A DNA stretch of 64,000 nt from Rhodosalinus halophilus (GTDB taxonomy: Bacteria > Pseudomonadota > Alphaproteobacteria > Rhodobacterales > Rhodobacteraceae). The stretch lies in the NCBI RefSeq assembly GCF_003298775.1, contig NZ_QNTQ01000008.1:124001-188000 (forward strand), given 5' to 3'. Every line of letters begins with the position of its first letter. The stretch's first letter is position 1. The notes under the pieces were generated by a model. That model was not told the origin of the DNA, did not search any database, and saw only the letters and a program-made list of their open reading frames with translations. Shown piece by piece: positions 1-9,607 of the stretch. Made by a program: the position numbers and the translations under genes.

Positions 1-12
1 CTACGCATGTTC
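1..12 (-). promoter_or_regulatory. Probable LexA box cut by the window edge
   Basis: The alphaproteobacterial LexA (SOS) box is GTTC-N7-GTTC. The window opens with C-TACGCAT-GTTC, which is that box with its first three bases (GTT) lying outside the window. In Rhodobacteraceae lexA often follows moeA on the same strand, so an autoregulatory box at this spot is expected. Only 5 of the 8 defining bases can be seen, so this is an inference that the neighbouring bases could confirm or refute. Confidence 0.45.
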
Positions 13-48
13 CCGTTTTGTGTCAAGCTTATCCACAGCCCCTTGCGC

Positions 49-1230
49 TCAGGGGCGGGGCAGCGGGATGTAGTCGACGGGCTCGCCGGCCTCCCGCGGG
101 CCGTCTTCGGGCGGTCGAATGAGCAGGGCGTCGGCCTCGGCGAGCAGCGACAGAAGCGCGCTGTCCTGACTGTCGAAGGGATCGAGGCCATGGGGCGTGA
201 GACGCGCGCGCATGTAGTGCTCGCGCGGGCCGTTGCGCGCCACGCCGCGGGCGAGCGCCGCCCGCCGGCGCGGCGCGGGCGCGGCGCCGAGCCCCAGCAT
301 CTTGCGGATCACCGGCGCCACGAAGACCGTGCCGCAGACGATGGCCGAGACGGGGTTGCCCGGCAGGCCGATCATCGCCGCCGCGCCCAGCCGGCCGGCC
401 ATGAGCGGCTTTCCGGGCCGCATCGCGACCTTGTAGAAGGCGGTGTCCATCCCCAGGGCCTGCGCCACCGGCGCGACGAGATCGTGATCGCCCACGGAGG
501 CGCCGCCGACGGTCAGGATCAGGTCCGCATCGGCGGCGAGCTCGAAGCCCGCGCGCAGCGACTCGTCAGTGTCGCGCGCGACGGGCAGAAGCCGCGCCTC
601 GGCGCCCTCGGCCTCGAGCAGCGCCTTGAGACCGAAGGCGTTGGAGGCGACGATCTGATCCTCGCCGGGATCCTCGCCCGGCATCACCAGCTCGTCGCCG
701 GTGGAAAGAATGGCGACGCCGGGCCGGCGGGCGACCTGAACCTCGGGCAGGTTCATCGCCGCGATGAGCGCGACATCGGCCGCCGAGAGCCGCCGCGGCG
801 CCGCCAGCCTGTCGCCTGCATGGAAATCGGCGCCGGCCGGGCGCACATGGGGCCCCGGGCCGGGCGTGCCGGTGATGATGACCGCCTCGCCCTCGCGCGT
901 GGTGTCCTCCTGGATCACGACGCGGTCGGCGCCGTGCGGCATCGGCGCGCCGGTGAAGATCCGCACGGCTTCGCCCGGGCCGACGCGGCCCGCGAAGCGC
1001 CGGCCCGCGGGCGCCTCGCCGATCACGCGAAAGCGCGCGCCGGGGGTGACCTCGGCGGCACGAACGGCATAGCCGTCCATCGCCGAGGCGGAGAAGGGGG
1101 GCTGATTCCGCGAGGCCACGGCATCGGCCGCCAGCACGCGGCCCGCCGCTTCGCGCAGAGGCACCTGCTCGGCCTCCAGCGGCTCGACGAGCGCGAAGAG
1201 CCGCTCCAGCGCCTCGGCGACGGAGATCAT
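49..1230 (-). CDS. moeA: Molybdopterin molybdenumtransferase MoeA
   Basis: MoeA inserts molybdenum into adenylylated molybdopterin, the last general step of molybdenum cofactor synthesis in the cytoplasm. The 393-residue product has the usual MoeA length and signatures: the N-terminal [10 protein letters not shown] stretch, MPHGADRVV, the MoCF-domain motif [11 protein letters not shown], and LPGNPVSA near the C-terminus. The ATG at 1230 overlaps the moaC stop by 4 bp (ATGA), which fixes the start and implies translational coupling. An open frame continues upstream in moaC territory but has no MoeA-like residues. The gene ends the trpGDC-moaC-moeA run. Confidence 0.95.
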   Translation of the reverse strand: MISVAEALERLFALVEPLEAEQVPLREAAGRVLAADAVASRNQPPFSASAMDGYAVRAAEVTPGARFRVIGEAPAGRRFAGRVGPGEAVRIFTGAPMPHGADRVVIQEDTTREGEAVIITGTPGPGPHVRPAGADFHAGDRLAAPRRLSAADVALIAAMNLPEVQVARRPGVAILSTGDELVMPGEDPGEDQIVASNAFGLKALLEAEGAEARLLPVARDTDESLRAGFELAADADLILTVGGASVGDHDLVAPVAQALGMDTAFYKVAMRPGKPLMAGRLGAAAMIGLPGNPVSAIVCGTVFVAPVIRKMLGLGAAPAPRRRAALARGVARNGPREHYMRARLTPHGLDPFDSQDSALLSLLAEADALLIRPPEDGPREAGEPVDYIPLPRP

Positions 1231-1703
1231 TCCGCCTCGTAGCGGCCCGACTTGCCGCCGTCCTTGAGAATCACGCGCAGCCCGCCGATCTCCATGCCGC
1301 GATCGGCGGCCTTGAGCATGTCGTAGACCGTAAGCGCGGCGACCGAGGCGGCGGTCAGCGCCTCCATCTCGACGCCCGTGCGCCCGGTGGTCTTCGCGGT
1401 GGCGGTCAGGCGCAGCCCGGGCAGCTCGCGGTCGGGCACGACGTCCAGCGTCACCGAGGACAGCGGCAGCGGATGGCACAGCGGGATGAGATCGGCGGTG
1501 CGCTTGGCCCCCATGATCCCGGCGAGCCGGGCCACGCCGCCGACGTCGCCCTTCCTGGCGCGGCCTTCCTCGACCAGCGCCAGGGTTTCGGGCTGCATCC
1601 GCACCCAGGCCTCGGCGCGCGCTATGCGCGCCGTCTCGGGCTTGTCCGAGACATCCACCATGCGGGCCGCGCCCTCGTCGTCGAAATGGGTCAGTTCGGG
1701 CAT
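1227..1703 (-). CDS. moaC: Cyclic pyranopterin monophosphate synthase MoaC
   Basis: MoaC converts the MoaA product (3',8-cyclo-7,8-dihydro-GTP) to cyclic pyranopterin monophosphate, the first pterin intermediate of molybdenum cofactor. The 158-residue protein has family length and landmarks: the N-terminal [28 protein letters not shown] with the conserved Lys and His, the [14 protein letters not shown] stretch, and the C-terminal KSGRY. It lies 8 bp downstream of trpC and overlaps moeA by 4 bp. MoaA is not in the window, so the pathway is completed elsewhere. The molybdenum hydroxylase at 27.8-30.5 kb is one likely user of the cofactor. Confidence 0.96.
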   Translation of the reverse strand: MPELTHFDDEGAARMVDVSDKPETARIARAEAWVRMQPETLALVEEGRARKGDVGGVARLAGIMGAKRTADLIPLCHPLPLSSVTLDVVPDRELPGLRLTATAKTTGRTGVEMEALTAASVAALTVYDMLKAADRGMEIGGLRVILKDGGKSGRYEAE

Positions 1704-1711
1704 GACGCGCC

Positions 1712-2524
1712 TCAGATCCCGGCCGGCCGCAGCGGCCGGGCGAGCAGCGCCTTCGTCGCCTCCGTCACGTCCTCGTGGCGCATCAGGCTTTCCCCGATCA
1801 GGAAACAGCGTGCGCCGTAGCGCGCGAGTTCGGCCAGATCCTCCGGCGTCGAAAGGCCGCTCTCGGAGACGATGATGCGATCGGCTGGCACATGCTTGAT
1901 GAGCCGGCGGGTCACGTCGAGCGTGGTCTCGAATGTCCGGAGATCGCGGTTGTTGATCCCCACGAGCCGCGACGACAGCTTCGCGGCGCGGTCGATATCC
2001 GCGCGATCGTGCACCTCTATGAGCGCGTCCATCCCCCAGTCCCGCGCCGCGGCCTCCAGTTCCGCGGCCTGTGCGTCGGAGACGGCGGCCATGATGATGA
2101 GAATGCAGTCGGCCCCGAGCGCGCGCGCCTCGGCCACCTGGTAGGGGTCGTAGAGGAAATCCTTGCGCAGCACGGGCAAGCTGCAGGCGGCGCGCGCGTC
2201 GGTCAGGTCCGACTTCTGCCCCTGGAAGCTCGGCGCGTCGGTCAGCACCGACAGGCAGGCCGCGCCGCCCGCCTCGTAGGCCTCGGCCAGCGCGACGGGA
2301 TCGAATGGGTCGCGGATCAGCCCCTTCGACGGCGAGGCGCGCTTGATTTCGGCGATCAGCCCGTAGCCCGTCTTGGAGGCCTGCAGGAGGGTCTCGGCGA
2401 AGGGGCGGACCTCCGGCGCGGCGCGCGCCTCGTCCTCCACCTCCTCGATCGGCTTGGCGGCCTTGCAGGCCGCGATCTCCTCGAGCTTGTAGGCGGTGAT
2501 ACGGTCGAGAACGGTTTCGGTCAT
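1712..2524 (-). CDS. trpC: Indole-3-glycerol phosphate synthase TrpC
   Basis: TrpC closes the indole ring, turning carboxyphenylamino-deoxyribulose phosphate into indole-3-glycerol phosphate. The 270-residue single-domain TIM barrel is the usual length. It shows the substrate-binding IKRASPSKG, the catalytic LRKDFL, the [10 protein letters not shown] strand and the phosphate-binding SESGL. There is no fused TrpF domain, so phosphoribosylanthranilate isomerase must be encoded elsewhere. Its ATG overlaps the trpD stop (ATGA), so it is probably translated together with trpD. Confidence 0.97.
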   Translation of the reverse strand: MTETVLDRITAYKLEEIAACKAAKPIEEVEDEARAAPEVRPFAETLLQASKTGYGLIAEIKRASPSKGLIRDPFDPVALAEAYEAGGAACLSVLTDAPSFQGQKSDLTDARAACSLPVLRKDFLYDPYQVAEARALGADCILIIMAAVSDAQAAELEAAARDWGMDALIEVHDRADIDRAAKLSSRLVGINNRDLRTFETTLDVTRRLIKHVPADRIIVSESGLSTPEDLAELARYGARCFLIGESLMRHEDVTEATKALLARPLRPAGI

Positions 2525-3543
2525 GCGCTTTCCTTCGTGATCCGGGCGAGCGCCTCGACCTTGCCGCGCGCCGCGCCGCTGTCGAGGCTTTCGGCCGCCA
2601 TCGCGACACCTTCGGCCGGGTCCGCCGCGCGCCCGGCCACGATCAGCCCGGCGGCGGCGTTGAGCAGCACCGCGTCCCGATAGGCCGAAGGCTCCCCCTC
2701 GAGGAGGCCGCGAAAGGCGCGCGCATTGGCGGCCGGCGTGCCGCCCAGGATCGACTCGAACGGGTGCGGGGGCAGGCCGAACTCCTCGGGATGAATGTCG
2801 CGTTCGGCGATGGTGCCATCCTCGTCAAGGCTCACGATGCGGGTCGGACCCGCGATCGAGATCTCGTCGGTGCCGTCGGCGCCGTGGACGAGCCAGGCGC
2901 GCTCGCTGCCCAGCCGCTTCAGCGTCTCCGCCATCGGGCGCAGCAGCGCCGCCGAAAAGGCGCCGGTGAGCTGGCGCGCGACGCCGGCGGGGTTGGTGAG
3001 CGGCCCGAGGATGTTGAAGATCGTGCGGGTGCCCAGTTCGGCCCGCACGGGGCCGACATGCGCCATGGCGGGGTGATGCATGGGCGCCATCATGAAGCCG
3101 ATGCCCGCCTCCGCGAGCGCCCGCTCGACCACCGGCGCGTGGACCATGACATTGACGCCCATCTCCGAGAGCGCGTCGGCGGCGCCGGATTTCGAGCTGA
3201 GATTGCGGTTGCCGTGCTTGGCCACGGGCACGCCGGCGCCGGCCACGACGAAGGCCGCCGCGGTCGAGATGTTGAGCGTGCCCTTGCCGTCGCCGCCGGT
3301 GCCGACGATGTCCATGGCGCCGGGCGGCGCGGAGACCTTCTGGCATTTCGCACGCATGACGGCTGCGGCCGCGGCGTATTCGTCCACCGTCTCGCCGCGC
3401 GTGCGCAGCGCCATCAGGAACCCGCCCATCTGCGCCGGCGTCGCCTCGCCTTCGAAGAGGCAGCGAAAGGCCGATTCCGCCTCGGCCACGGTCAGCGGGC
3501 GTTCGGCGGCGAGCCCGATGAGCGGCTTGAGGCTCTCGGTCAT
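2521..3543 (-). CDS. trpD: Anthranilate phosphoribosyltransferase TrpD
   Basis: TrpD transfers phosphoribosyl from PRPP to anthranilate. The 340-residue product has the diagnostic glycine-rich loop [14 protein letters not shown], followed by [14 protein letters not shown], and the [14 protein letters not shown] segment that lines the anthranilate channel. The start is the ATG at 3543, which overlaps the trpG stop by 4 bp. A longer open frame upstream is only trpG read in another frame. It is a free-standing enzyme, not the TrpG-TrpD fusion seen in enterics. Confidence 0.97.
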   Translation of the reverse strand: MTESLKPLIGLAAERPLTVAEAESAFRCLFEGEATPAQMGGFLMALRTRGETVDEYAAAAAVMRAKCQKVSAPPGAMDIVGTGGDGKGTLNISTAAAFVVAGAGVPVAKHGNRNLSSKSGAADALSEMGVNVMVHAPVVERALAEAGIGFMMAPMHHPAMAHVGPVRAELGTRTIFNILGPLTNPAGVARQLTGAFSAALLRPMAETLKRLGSERAWLVHGADGTDEISIAGPTRIVSLDEDGTIAERDIHPEEFGLPPHPFESILGGTPAANARAFRGLLEGEPSAYRDAVLLNAAAGLIVAGRAADPAEGVAMAAESLDSGAARGKVEALARITKESA

Positions 3544-4121
3544 GCGGCTTCGCGGGTGAGGGCGAGGAAGCCGCTGAGCAGCCGCGCGCCATGCTCTGAG
3601 GCGATGGATTCGGGATGGAACTGCACGCCGTGCACCGGCAGCCTGCGGTGCGCGAGCCCCATGATCGCGCCGTCCCCGGTCTCGGCGGTGACGCGCAGCG
3701 AGCCGGGCAGCCCTTCCCGCGCGACGACGAGCGAATGATAGCGGGTGGCCGTGAGCGGCGACGGCAGGCCGGCGAAGAGCCCTGTGCCGTCGTGCGAGAC
3801 CCGGTCGGTCTTGCCGTGCATGATCCGCGGCGCGGGGACGACCCGCCCGCCAAAGGCCTGCCCGATCGTCTGATGGCCGAGGCAGACGCCCAGGAGCGGC
3901 AGCCCCGCTTCGGCCGCCGCGCGCGTGAGGTCGAGGCAGATGCCCGCGCGGTCGGGGTCGCAGGGACCGGGCGAGAGCACGATGCCGGACGGGCCGAGCG
4001 CCAGCGCCTCCGCCACGCTCAGCGCGTCGTTGCGGCGCACCACGACCTCCGCGCCCTGATCGCCCAGGGCGTGGACGAGATTCCATGTGAAGCTGTCGTA
4101 GTTGTCGATGAGCAGCAGCAT
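3540..4121 (-). CDS. trpG: Anthranilate synthase component II (glutamine amidotransferase) TrpG
   Basis: TrpG hydrolyses glutamine and channels ammonia to TrpE. The 193-residue class I amidotransferase has the N-terminal [15 protein letters not shown], the nucleophile motif [16 protein letters not shown] and the catalytic HPES near the C-terminus. It may also serve 4-amino-4-deoxychorismate synthase, since no separate pabA is seen here. It is separated from trpE by the oppositely oriented yibQ gene, so trpGDC-moaC-moeA probably needs its own promoter in 4122-4268 or within yibQ. Confidence 0.96.
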   Translation of the reverse strand: MLLLIDNYDSFTWNLVHALGDQGAEVVVRRNDALSVAEALALGPSGIVLSPGPCDPDRAGICLDLTRAAAEAGLPLLGVCLGHQTIGQAFGGRVVPAPRIMHGKTDRVSHDGTGLFAGLPSPLTATRYHSLVVAREGLPGSLRVTAETGDGAIMGLAHRRLPVHGVQFHPESIASEHGARLLSGFLALTREAA

Positions 4122-4268
4122 CCGCGGGCCGTCGGCACGAAGGGGTGGAGGGGCGCGCCCCGGTCGCGCTATACATGCTCAGGCTTGCGCGAGACCGTCA
4201 AGGGGGGCAGGCCGCGGCCCTGGGCAGGGGCCGGGAGAGAGGCAGGACTGGCAGGAAGGACGGGGCCA

Positions 4269-6185
4269 TTGGCACGCGGGGCACTCTCGGGATTCATTTG
4301 GGGCGCGGCGGTCTTCGCGATCGGCGCGGGCGTTCTGGCCTATCTCGCCGGGCCGCCGCCGGAGCGAAACCAGCCGCCCGGGGCGGTGGCGGAGGCGGAG
4401 GACGCCACGACGCCCGACGAGGCGGCCGAGGCGGCCGATGGCGAGGCCGCCCCGCAGGCCGACGATGACGCGCCGGGGACCGATACCGCGGCGACGGCGG
4501 CCGATGGTCCGGGCGCGGCCGAAACCGATCTCGCCGCACCGGCGGGGTCGCGCTTCAACGCCGAGCGCGAGGATCGCCCCGCGCAGCTTCCCGGCGCGCT
4601 GCCGCCGCCCGAGGCGCCTGCACAGGCGCCCCGCGCGACGCGACCCGTCCCCGATCAGCCCGCCGCGCTCGAAGAGGGCGCCCGGCGCGCGGCGGAGGTG
4701 CCTGCGCCGGTGGCGCCGGAGGTCACGATGTCCGACCCGGGCGCGGCGCCGCCCGCGTCGGGCGTGACGCTCGGCGACGCACCCGCGGCGGAAAACCCCC
4801 GGGGTGCGGCGTCCCGCGCCGAGGCGCCCGATGCGGATGCGCCGGCGGCGCTCGAAGATGAGGCGCGCCGCGCCGCCGCCGCACCAGACGCGCGTACGGC
4901 CGAGACGGGCATGCAGGCGCCCGAAACGCCCGGCGGTTCGGCGGAGGTGGCGCTGGGCGAGGCACCGGCCGCCGCCGAGCCGCCGGCAGCCGCGCCCGGA
5001 CCCGCGGCGCCGGCGACGGAGGATACGCCTGCTTCGTCCGACGCTCCGACGCGGCCGGAGGCCGGCAGCTCGGAAGAGATGGCGGCGCTCGAGACGCCGG
5101 CGGAGACCGAAGGAGCGCCCGCGGCCCCCGGCGGGGACGATGCGCCCGTCGTCCGCGCGCCTGACGAACCGGCAGGAGTCGCCGCGCCTGACACCGAAAC
5201 CGCCCCGGACGCCGCCACGGCCGCGCCACGCCCCGATGCGTCGACGCAGGACCGCGCATCCGCGACCGCGCCCGAGAGCGCCGCCGCGCCGTCGGCGCCG
5301 CAGGCACCCGACGAGTCCGCGCCGCAGCCTTCGCCCGAGCCTTCGCAGCCGGACGCGGGCGACACGAGCGAGCGCGTCGCCGTCGGCCGCGCGCCGGGGG
5401 ATCTGTCGCAGCTCGCCCCGGAGATCCGCACGAACCGCTTGCCCGCCGTCGGCGCCGGCGCGCCGCCCGAGGAAGAGGCCGCCGCGGCGCCGGCCGACTC
5501 CTTGCCGCCGATCCGTCGCTACGCGGCCGAGGTCGATCTGCCCCCCGACAGCCCGCGCCTGGCGATCGTGCTGGTGGACGACGGGACGCTGGAGTTCGGC
5601 GCCGAGGCGCTCGCCGGCTTTCCCTTCCCGGTCAGCGTCGCGCTCGATCCGGCCCGCCCCGACGCAGCGGAGGCGATGGCGGCCTACCGCGCGAAGGGAA
5701 TCGAGGTGCTGGCCTTGGCCGATCTGCCGGAGGGGGCCGCGCCGCAGGACGCCGAGGTGGCGAGCGGCGTCTGGTTCGACGTGCTGCCCGAAACCGTGGC
5801 GGTCCTCGAGGGCCGCCCCGGCGCGCTTCAGCAGGACCGCGCGCTGGCCGAACAGGTGGCCGGGATCCTCGCCGAAAGCGGCCGAGGTCTGGTGCTGCAT
5901 GCACAGGGGCTCAACACCGGCCTCGCGCTGGCCGAGCGCGCAGAGGTTCCGGCCGCCACGCTGTTCCGCAGCCTCGGCGGCGCAGGCGAGGATGCCGGCG
6001 CGATGCAGAGAGCGCTGGAACAGGCCAGCCTGCGCGCCCGGAGTGAGGGAGCCGCGTTGGTGACGGCGCCGCTGCGGGCCGAGGTGCTTCCCGTGCTCGT
6101 CTCCTGGGGCGTCGGCGACCGCGACGCCGGCCTTGCGCTCGCGCCTGCCTCGGCGGTCCTGCTGACAGGCCACGAGTCGGAGTGA
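4269..6185 (+). CDS. yibQ: YibQ-like divergent polysaccharide deacetylase with a long low-complexity linker
   Basis: This is a 638-residue membrane-anchored protein. It has one N-terminal transmembrane segment (about residues 7-27, FIWGAAVFAIGAGVLAYLAG) and then about 400 residues very rich in Ala, Pro, Glu and Asp. From about residue 430 a C-terminal domain begins with LAIVLVDDG, the first strand of the divergent polysaccharide deacetylase (YibQ/DUF610) fold. The low-complexity part contains two copies of a roughly 50-residue unit (PAALE-x2-ARRAA ... LG-x-APAAE). The start is a TTG at 4269 placed 8 bases after GGAAGGA; no ATG fits. It points against the trp genes and ends 28 bp before the trpE stop. 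The periplasmic role is unproven. Confidence 0.85.
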   Translation: MARGALSGFIWGAAVFAIGAGVLAYLAGPPPERNQPPGAVAEAEDATTPDEAAEAADGEAAPQADDDAPGTDTAATAADGPGAAETDLAAPAGSRFNAEREDRPAQLPGALPPPEAPAQAPRATRPVPDQPAALEEGARRAAEVPAPVAPEVTMSDPGAAPPASGVTLGDAPAAENPRGAASRAEAPDADAPAALEDEARRAAAAPDARTAETGMQAPETPGGSAEVALGEAPAAAEPPAAAPGPAAPATEDTPASSDAPTRPEAGSSEEMAALETPAETEGAPAAPGGDDAPVVRAPDEPAGVAAPDTETAPDAATAAPRPDASTQDRASATAPESAAAPSAPQAPDESAPQPSPEPSQPDAGDTSERVAVGRAPGDLSQLAPEIRTNRLPAVGAGAPPEEEAAAAPADSLPPIRRYAAEVDLPPDSPRLAIVLVDDGTLEFGAEALAGFPFPVSVALDPARPDAAEAMAAYRAKGIEVLALADLPEGAAPQDAEVASGVWFDVLPETVAVLEGRPGALQQDRALAEQVAGILAESGRGLVLHAQGLNTGLALAERAEVPAATLFRSLGGAGEDAGAMQRALEQASLRARSEGAALVTAPLRAEVLPVLVSWGVGDRDAGLALAPASAVLLTGHESE

Positions 6186-6213
6186 TCCGGGAGGGAGTGC
6201 ACCGGCCGGACGG

Positions 6214-7728
6214 TCAGTTGCCCTCGCCCTTGCCGGCGAACCGCGCGGCCTCCTCGGCCGCGCGGCGGATGGCCTGGCTCTTGTTTACGGTTTCCTGCCA
6301 CTCGGCCTCGGGATCGGAGTCGTGGACGACCCCGCCGCCCGCCTGGATGTAGAGCTTGCCGTCCTTGACCACCGCCGTGCGCAGCGCGATGCACATGTCC
6401 ATGTCGCCGCCGGCGCTGAAGTAGCCGACGCCGCCCGCGTAGACGCCGCGCTTCTCCGGCTCGAGCTCGTCGATGATCTCCATCGCCCGCACCTTGGGCG
6501 CGCCCGAGACGGTGCCGGCCGGCAGACCCGCGAGCAGGGCCGAGAGCGCATCCTCGCCCTCGGCCAGCTGGCCGGTGACGTTCGAGACAATATGCATGAC
6601 GTGGCTGTAGCGCTCGACGGTGAAGGTCTCGGTCGGGCGCACGGTGCCGATCCGCGCCACGCGGCCCACGTCGTTGCGCCCGAGATCGAGCAGCATCAGG
6701 TGCTCGGCCCGCTCCTTCGGATCGGCGAGCAGATCGGCCTCGAGCGCGCGGTCCTCCTCCGGCGTCGCGCCGCGGGGACGCGTGCCGGCGACGGGGCGGA
6801 TCGTGATCTCGCCGCCGAAGGCCCGCACGAGGATCTCCGGGCTCGCGCCCACGACGTGAAAGCCGCCCATGTCGAAATAGAACATGAAGGGCGACGGGTT
6901 CGTGCGGCGCAGGGCGCGGTAGAGCGCGAAGGGCGGCAGCGGGAAGTCCTGCGTCCAGCGCTGCGAGGGCACCACCTGAAAGATGTCCCCGGCGCGGATA
7001 TAGGCCTTCGCCCGCTCGACCGCCGCGAGATAGTCCGCGCGCGCGAAATTCGACACCGGCGCGGCCAGCGGCAGGGGCTCGCCCATCTCGCGGCCCGCGG
7101 CCGGCAGGGCGCGGTCGAGATCGCGCACCGCGTCCATCACGCGCTCGGCCGCCTGCGCGTAGGCGGCCCGCGCCGGGACGCCCTCCTGCACCCAGGCAGG
7201 GGCGACCACCGTGACCTCGCCCTTGACCCCGTCGAGCACGGCCAGCACCGACGGCCGCGACAGCAGCGCATCGGGCAGTCCCATGGGGTCGGGGGGCGCG
7301 TCGGGCAGCCGCTCGACCAGGCGGACCATGTCGTATCCGAGATAGCCGAAAAGCCCCGCCGCGGCCTGCGGCATGTCCTCGGGCAGATCGATCCGGCTCT
7401 CGGCGATCGTCGCTCGCAGCGACTCGAGCGCCGGACGCGGGTCGGGCTCGAAGGCCTCGGCGTCGAAGCGGGCATGGCGGTTGATCTCGGCCCTCCCGTC
7501 GCGGCAGCGCCAGACGAGGTCGGGCTTCATCCCGATGATCGAATAGCGCCCGCGGATCTCGCCGCCGGTGACGGACTCGAGCAGGAAGCTCATCGGCTGG
7601 GCGCCGGCGAGCTTCAGCATCAGCGACACCGGCGTGTCGAGATCTGCGGCGAGCCGGGCCGACACGAGCTGGTTGCGGCCCGCCCTGTAGCCTTCGGCGA
7701 AGGCCTCGAAATCGGGCGTGAGCGCCAT
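6214..7728 (-). CDS. trpE: Anthranilate synthase component I TrpE
   Basis: TrpE makes anthranilate from chorismate using ammonia from TrpG. The 504-residue protein has the tryptophan feedback motif LLES in the N-terminal part (MSFLLESVTGG) and the chorismate-binding core GTRPRGATPEEDRALEADLL, DLGRNDVGRVA, SGAPKVRAMEII and the C-terminal IQAGGGVVHDSDPEAE. It begins 4 bp after ppiD, so the two are probably co-transcribed. No leader peptide or attenuator is visible, since the ATG follows ppiD almost directly. Regulation may therefore rest on enzyme feedback. Confidence 0.97.
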   Translation of the reverse strand: MALTPDFEAFAEGYRAGRNQLVSARLAADLDTPVSLMLKLAGAQPMSFLLESVTGGEIRGRYSIIGMKPDLVWRCRDGRAEINRHARFDAEAFEPDPRPALESLRATIAESRIDLPEDMPQAAAGLFGYLGYDMVRLVERLPDAPPDPMGLPDALLSRPSVLAVLDGVKGEVTVVAPAWVQEGVPARAAYAQAAERVMDAVRDLDRALPAAGREMGEPLPLAAPVSNFARADYLAAVERAKAYIRAGDIFQVVPSQRWTQDFPLPPFALYRALRRTNPSPFMFYFDMGGFHVVGASPEILVRAFGGEITIRPVAGTRPRGATPEEDRALEADLLADPKERAEHLMLLDLGRNDVGRVARIGTVRPTETFTVERYSHVMHIVSNVTGQLAEGEDALSALLAGLPAGTVSGAPKVRAMEIIDELEPEKRGVYAGGVGYFSAGGDMDMCIALRTAVVKDGKLYIQAGGGVVHDSDPEAEWQETVNKSQAIRRAAEEAARFAGKGEGN

Positions 7729-7732
7729 CCGC

Positions 7733-9580
7733 CTACTGGAAGCTCGCGTGCACCGCGTTGATCGCGGCCTGATCCAGGGTGATCCCCGCGCGCATCTGCA
7801 CGTCGCGCGCGTAGTATTCCAGCAGATCGCCGGCGAGGCTGCTGCCCGCCTGCGCCGCGACCTGCTCGCGCAGCGCGGCGATGTCCCCGGCGTCGGGGTC
7901 GGGCGCGGCGATCTCGTCGAGCCGCACGAGGATGACGGCCGCGCCGTCGGGCACGAGGCGCACCTCGCCCGGCTCCATGTCGAAGACGGTCTCGGAGAAA
8001 CCGCCCGGCAGACCCTGCACCTGGCCGCCGCGGGTCACGCCCTCGACCTCCGTCGCGCCCTCGAGTCCCACGCCGGCGAAGTCGCGCCCCTCGCGCAGCG
8101 ATTGCGCGAGTTCTTCGGCCTGCTCGCTGAGCCGCGCGCGGATCTCCTGCTGCTCCCACAGCAGCGTCGCCTCGCCCGCGACCTCCTCGAAGGGCGCGGG
8201 CGCGGGAGGCGTCACCGCGTCGAGCCGCAACGCGAAGAGCCCGCCGTCCTCGAGACCGACGATCTCGGGGTAGTCGTCCTGCGTCACCGCCGCGGCCGCC
8301 TCGCGGAAGGCGGGGTAGGCGGCGATGCCCTCGGACATGCCCGAGTGCCAGTCGATCGAGCCAAGGCGCATCTCGGTTTCGTCCGCGAGTTCCTCCAGCG
8401 TGGCGCCGCCGGCCAGCATGTCGTCGAAGCTCTCGGCCTGATTGGCGAGCACGCGGCGCGCGCGGTCGGCCGCCAGTTCCTCGCGCAGCTCCGGCCGCGC
8501 CTCCTCGAAGCTCGTCTCCTGCGCGGCGAGCGCGCCGTTGATGCGGAAGAGCGCGGGGCCGAGCGACGAGGGCAGGGGGCCCACGACCGCGCCCGTCTCC
8601 GCGGCGAAGACGCGCTCGGACGCCTCGCCGAGGTCGCGCCGCGTGACGTCGCCCAGATCCACGTCCGAAAGCGACAGGCCGCGCGCCTCGACCTCCGCCT
8701 CGAAGCTCGTCTCGCCCGCCTCGATCGCCTCGCGCGCGGCACGGGCCGCGGCCTCGTCCGGATAGGCCAGGCGCTCCACCAGCCGCCGCTCGGGCTGGCG
8801 ATACTGGGCCGCGCGGCGCTCGTAGAGGTCGCGCAGCGCCGCCTCGTCCACCTCGACGGTGTCGAGGATCATCTCGGGGGTGAGCCAGGCGTAGGTGATG
8901 CTCTTGCGCTCGGGCCGCATGAAGCGGTCGGTGTTCTCCTCGTAGAAGCTGCGAAGCTGCGCCTCGTCGGGCGCCGGCACCGGCGCGTCGAGCGCGCCGG
9001 GCCCCAGCCGCGCCCAGGTGAAACTGCGCCGCTCGGCGAGAAAGCCGATCAGGGTCGAGACATAGCCTTCGGGCGCGGGGGTGGCGGCGCGGATCGCGCT
9101 CTGAAGGATGCTGCGCGCGGTCTCGTCGCGGAGGTCTTCCTCGAACTCGGCCTCGGTCAGCCCCGCGTTCTCCAGCGCGAAGCGATAGGCCTCGCGGTCG
9201 AAATTGCCGTCGGGGCCCTGGAAGGCCTGGATCTCGGCGATCTGTTCGGCGAGCACCGCGTCGCCCACCGAAAGGCCGAGGCGGTCCGCCTCGTGATCGA
9301 GCGCGGCCTGCACGATCAGACGACCCAGAACCTGCTGGTCCACGCCGGCCTCGCGCGCCTCCTGGAAGGTGACGGCGGAGCCGCGCTGCCGGGTGAGCGC
9401 GCGCAGCTCGTTCTGCAGGGCGCGCGCATAGGCCTGCGCCTCGATCGGCTCGTCGCCGACCTCGCCCACGGTGCGGACCGTGCCGGTGAGATTGGTGGCG
9501 CCGAAGCCGGCGAGTCCGATGATGAGCAGACCCAGAAGTATCCAGACGAAGATCCGCGATGTCCCGCTGCGCGCCGCCAT
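7733..9580 (-). CDS. ppiD: PpiD-like membrane-anchored peptidyl-prolyl isomerase (SurA N-terminal domain)
   Basis: This is a periplasmic folding factor held in the inner membrane. The 615-residue protein has a single N-terminal membrane anchor (IFVWILLGLLIIGLAGFGA, about residues 10-29), then a SurA/PpiD-type chaperone domain with the typical VDQQVLGRLIVQAALDHEADRLGLSV helix pattern. A parvulin-like (PpiC) region lies in the middle and a helical C-terminal domain follows. Alphaproteobacterial PpiD proteins are often weak or inactive isomerases, so chaperone activity is the safer reading. It heads the trpE transcript, as in Rhodobacter. Confidence 0.88.
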   Translation of the reverse strand: MAARSGTSRIFVWILLGLLIIGLAGFGATNLTGTVRTVGEVGDEPIEAQAYARALQNELRALTRQRGSAVTFQEAREAGVDQQVLGRLIVQAALDHEADRLGLSVGDAVLAEQIAEIQAFQGPDGNFDREAYRFALENAGLTEAEFEEDLRDETARSILQSAIRAATPAPEGYVSTLIGFLAERRSFTWARLGPGALDAPVPAPDEAQLRSFYEENTDRFMRPERKSITYAWLTPEMILDTVEVDEAALRDLYERRAAQYRQPERRLVERLAYPDEAAARAAREAIEAGETSFEAEVEARGLSLSDVDLGDVTRRDLGEASERVFAAETGAVVGPLPSSLGPALFRINGALAAQETSFEEARPELREELAADRARRVLANQAESFDDMLAGGATLEELADETEMRLGSIDWHSGMSEGIAAYPAFREAAAAVTQDDYPEIVGLEDGGLFALRLDAVTPPAPAPFEEVAGEATLLWEQQEIRARLSEQAEELAQSLREGRDFAGVGLEGATEVEGVTRGGQVQGLPGGFSETVFDMEPGEVRLVPDGAAVILVRLDEIAAPDPDAGDIAALREQVAAQAGSSLAGDLLEYYARDVQMRAGITLDQAAINAVHASFQ

Positions 9581-9607
9581 GTCGCCTCCCTGTCCGCTTC
9601 CGGCTAC

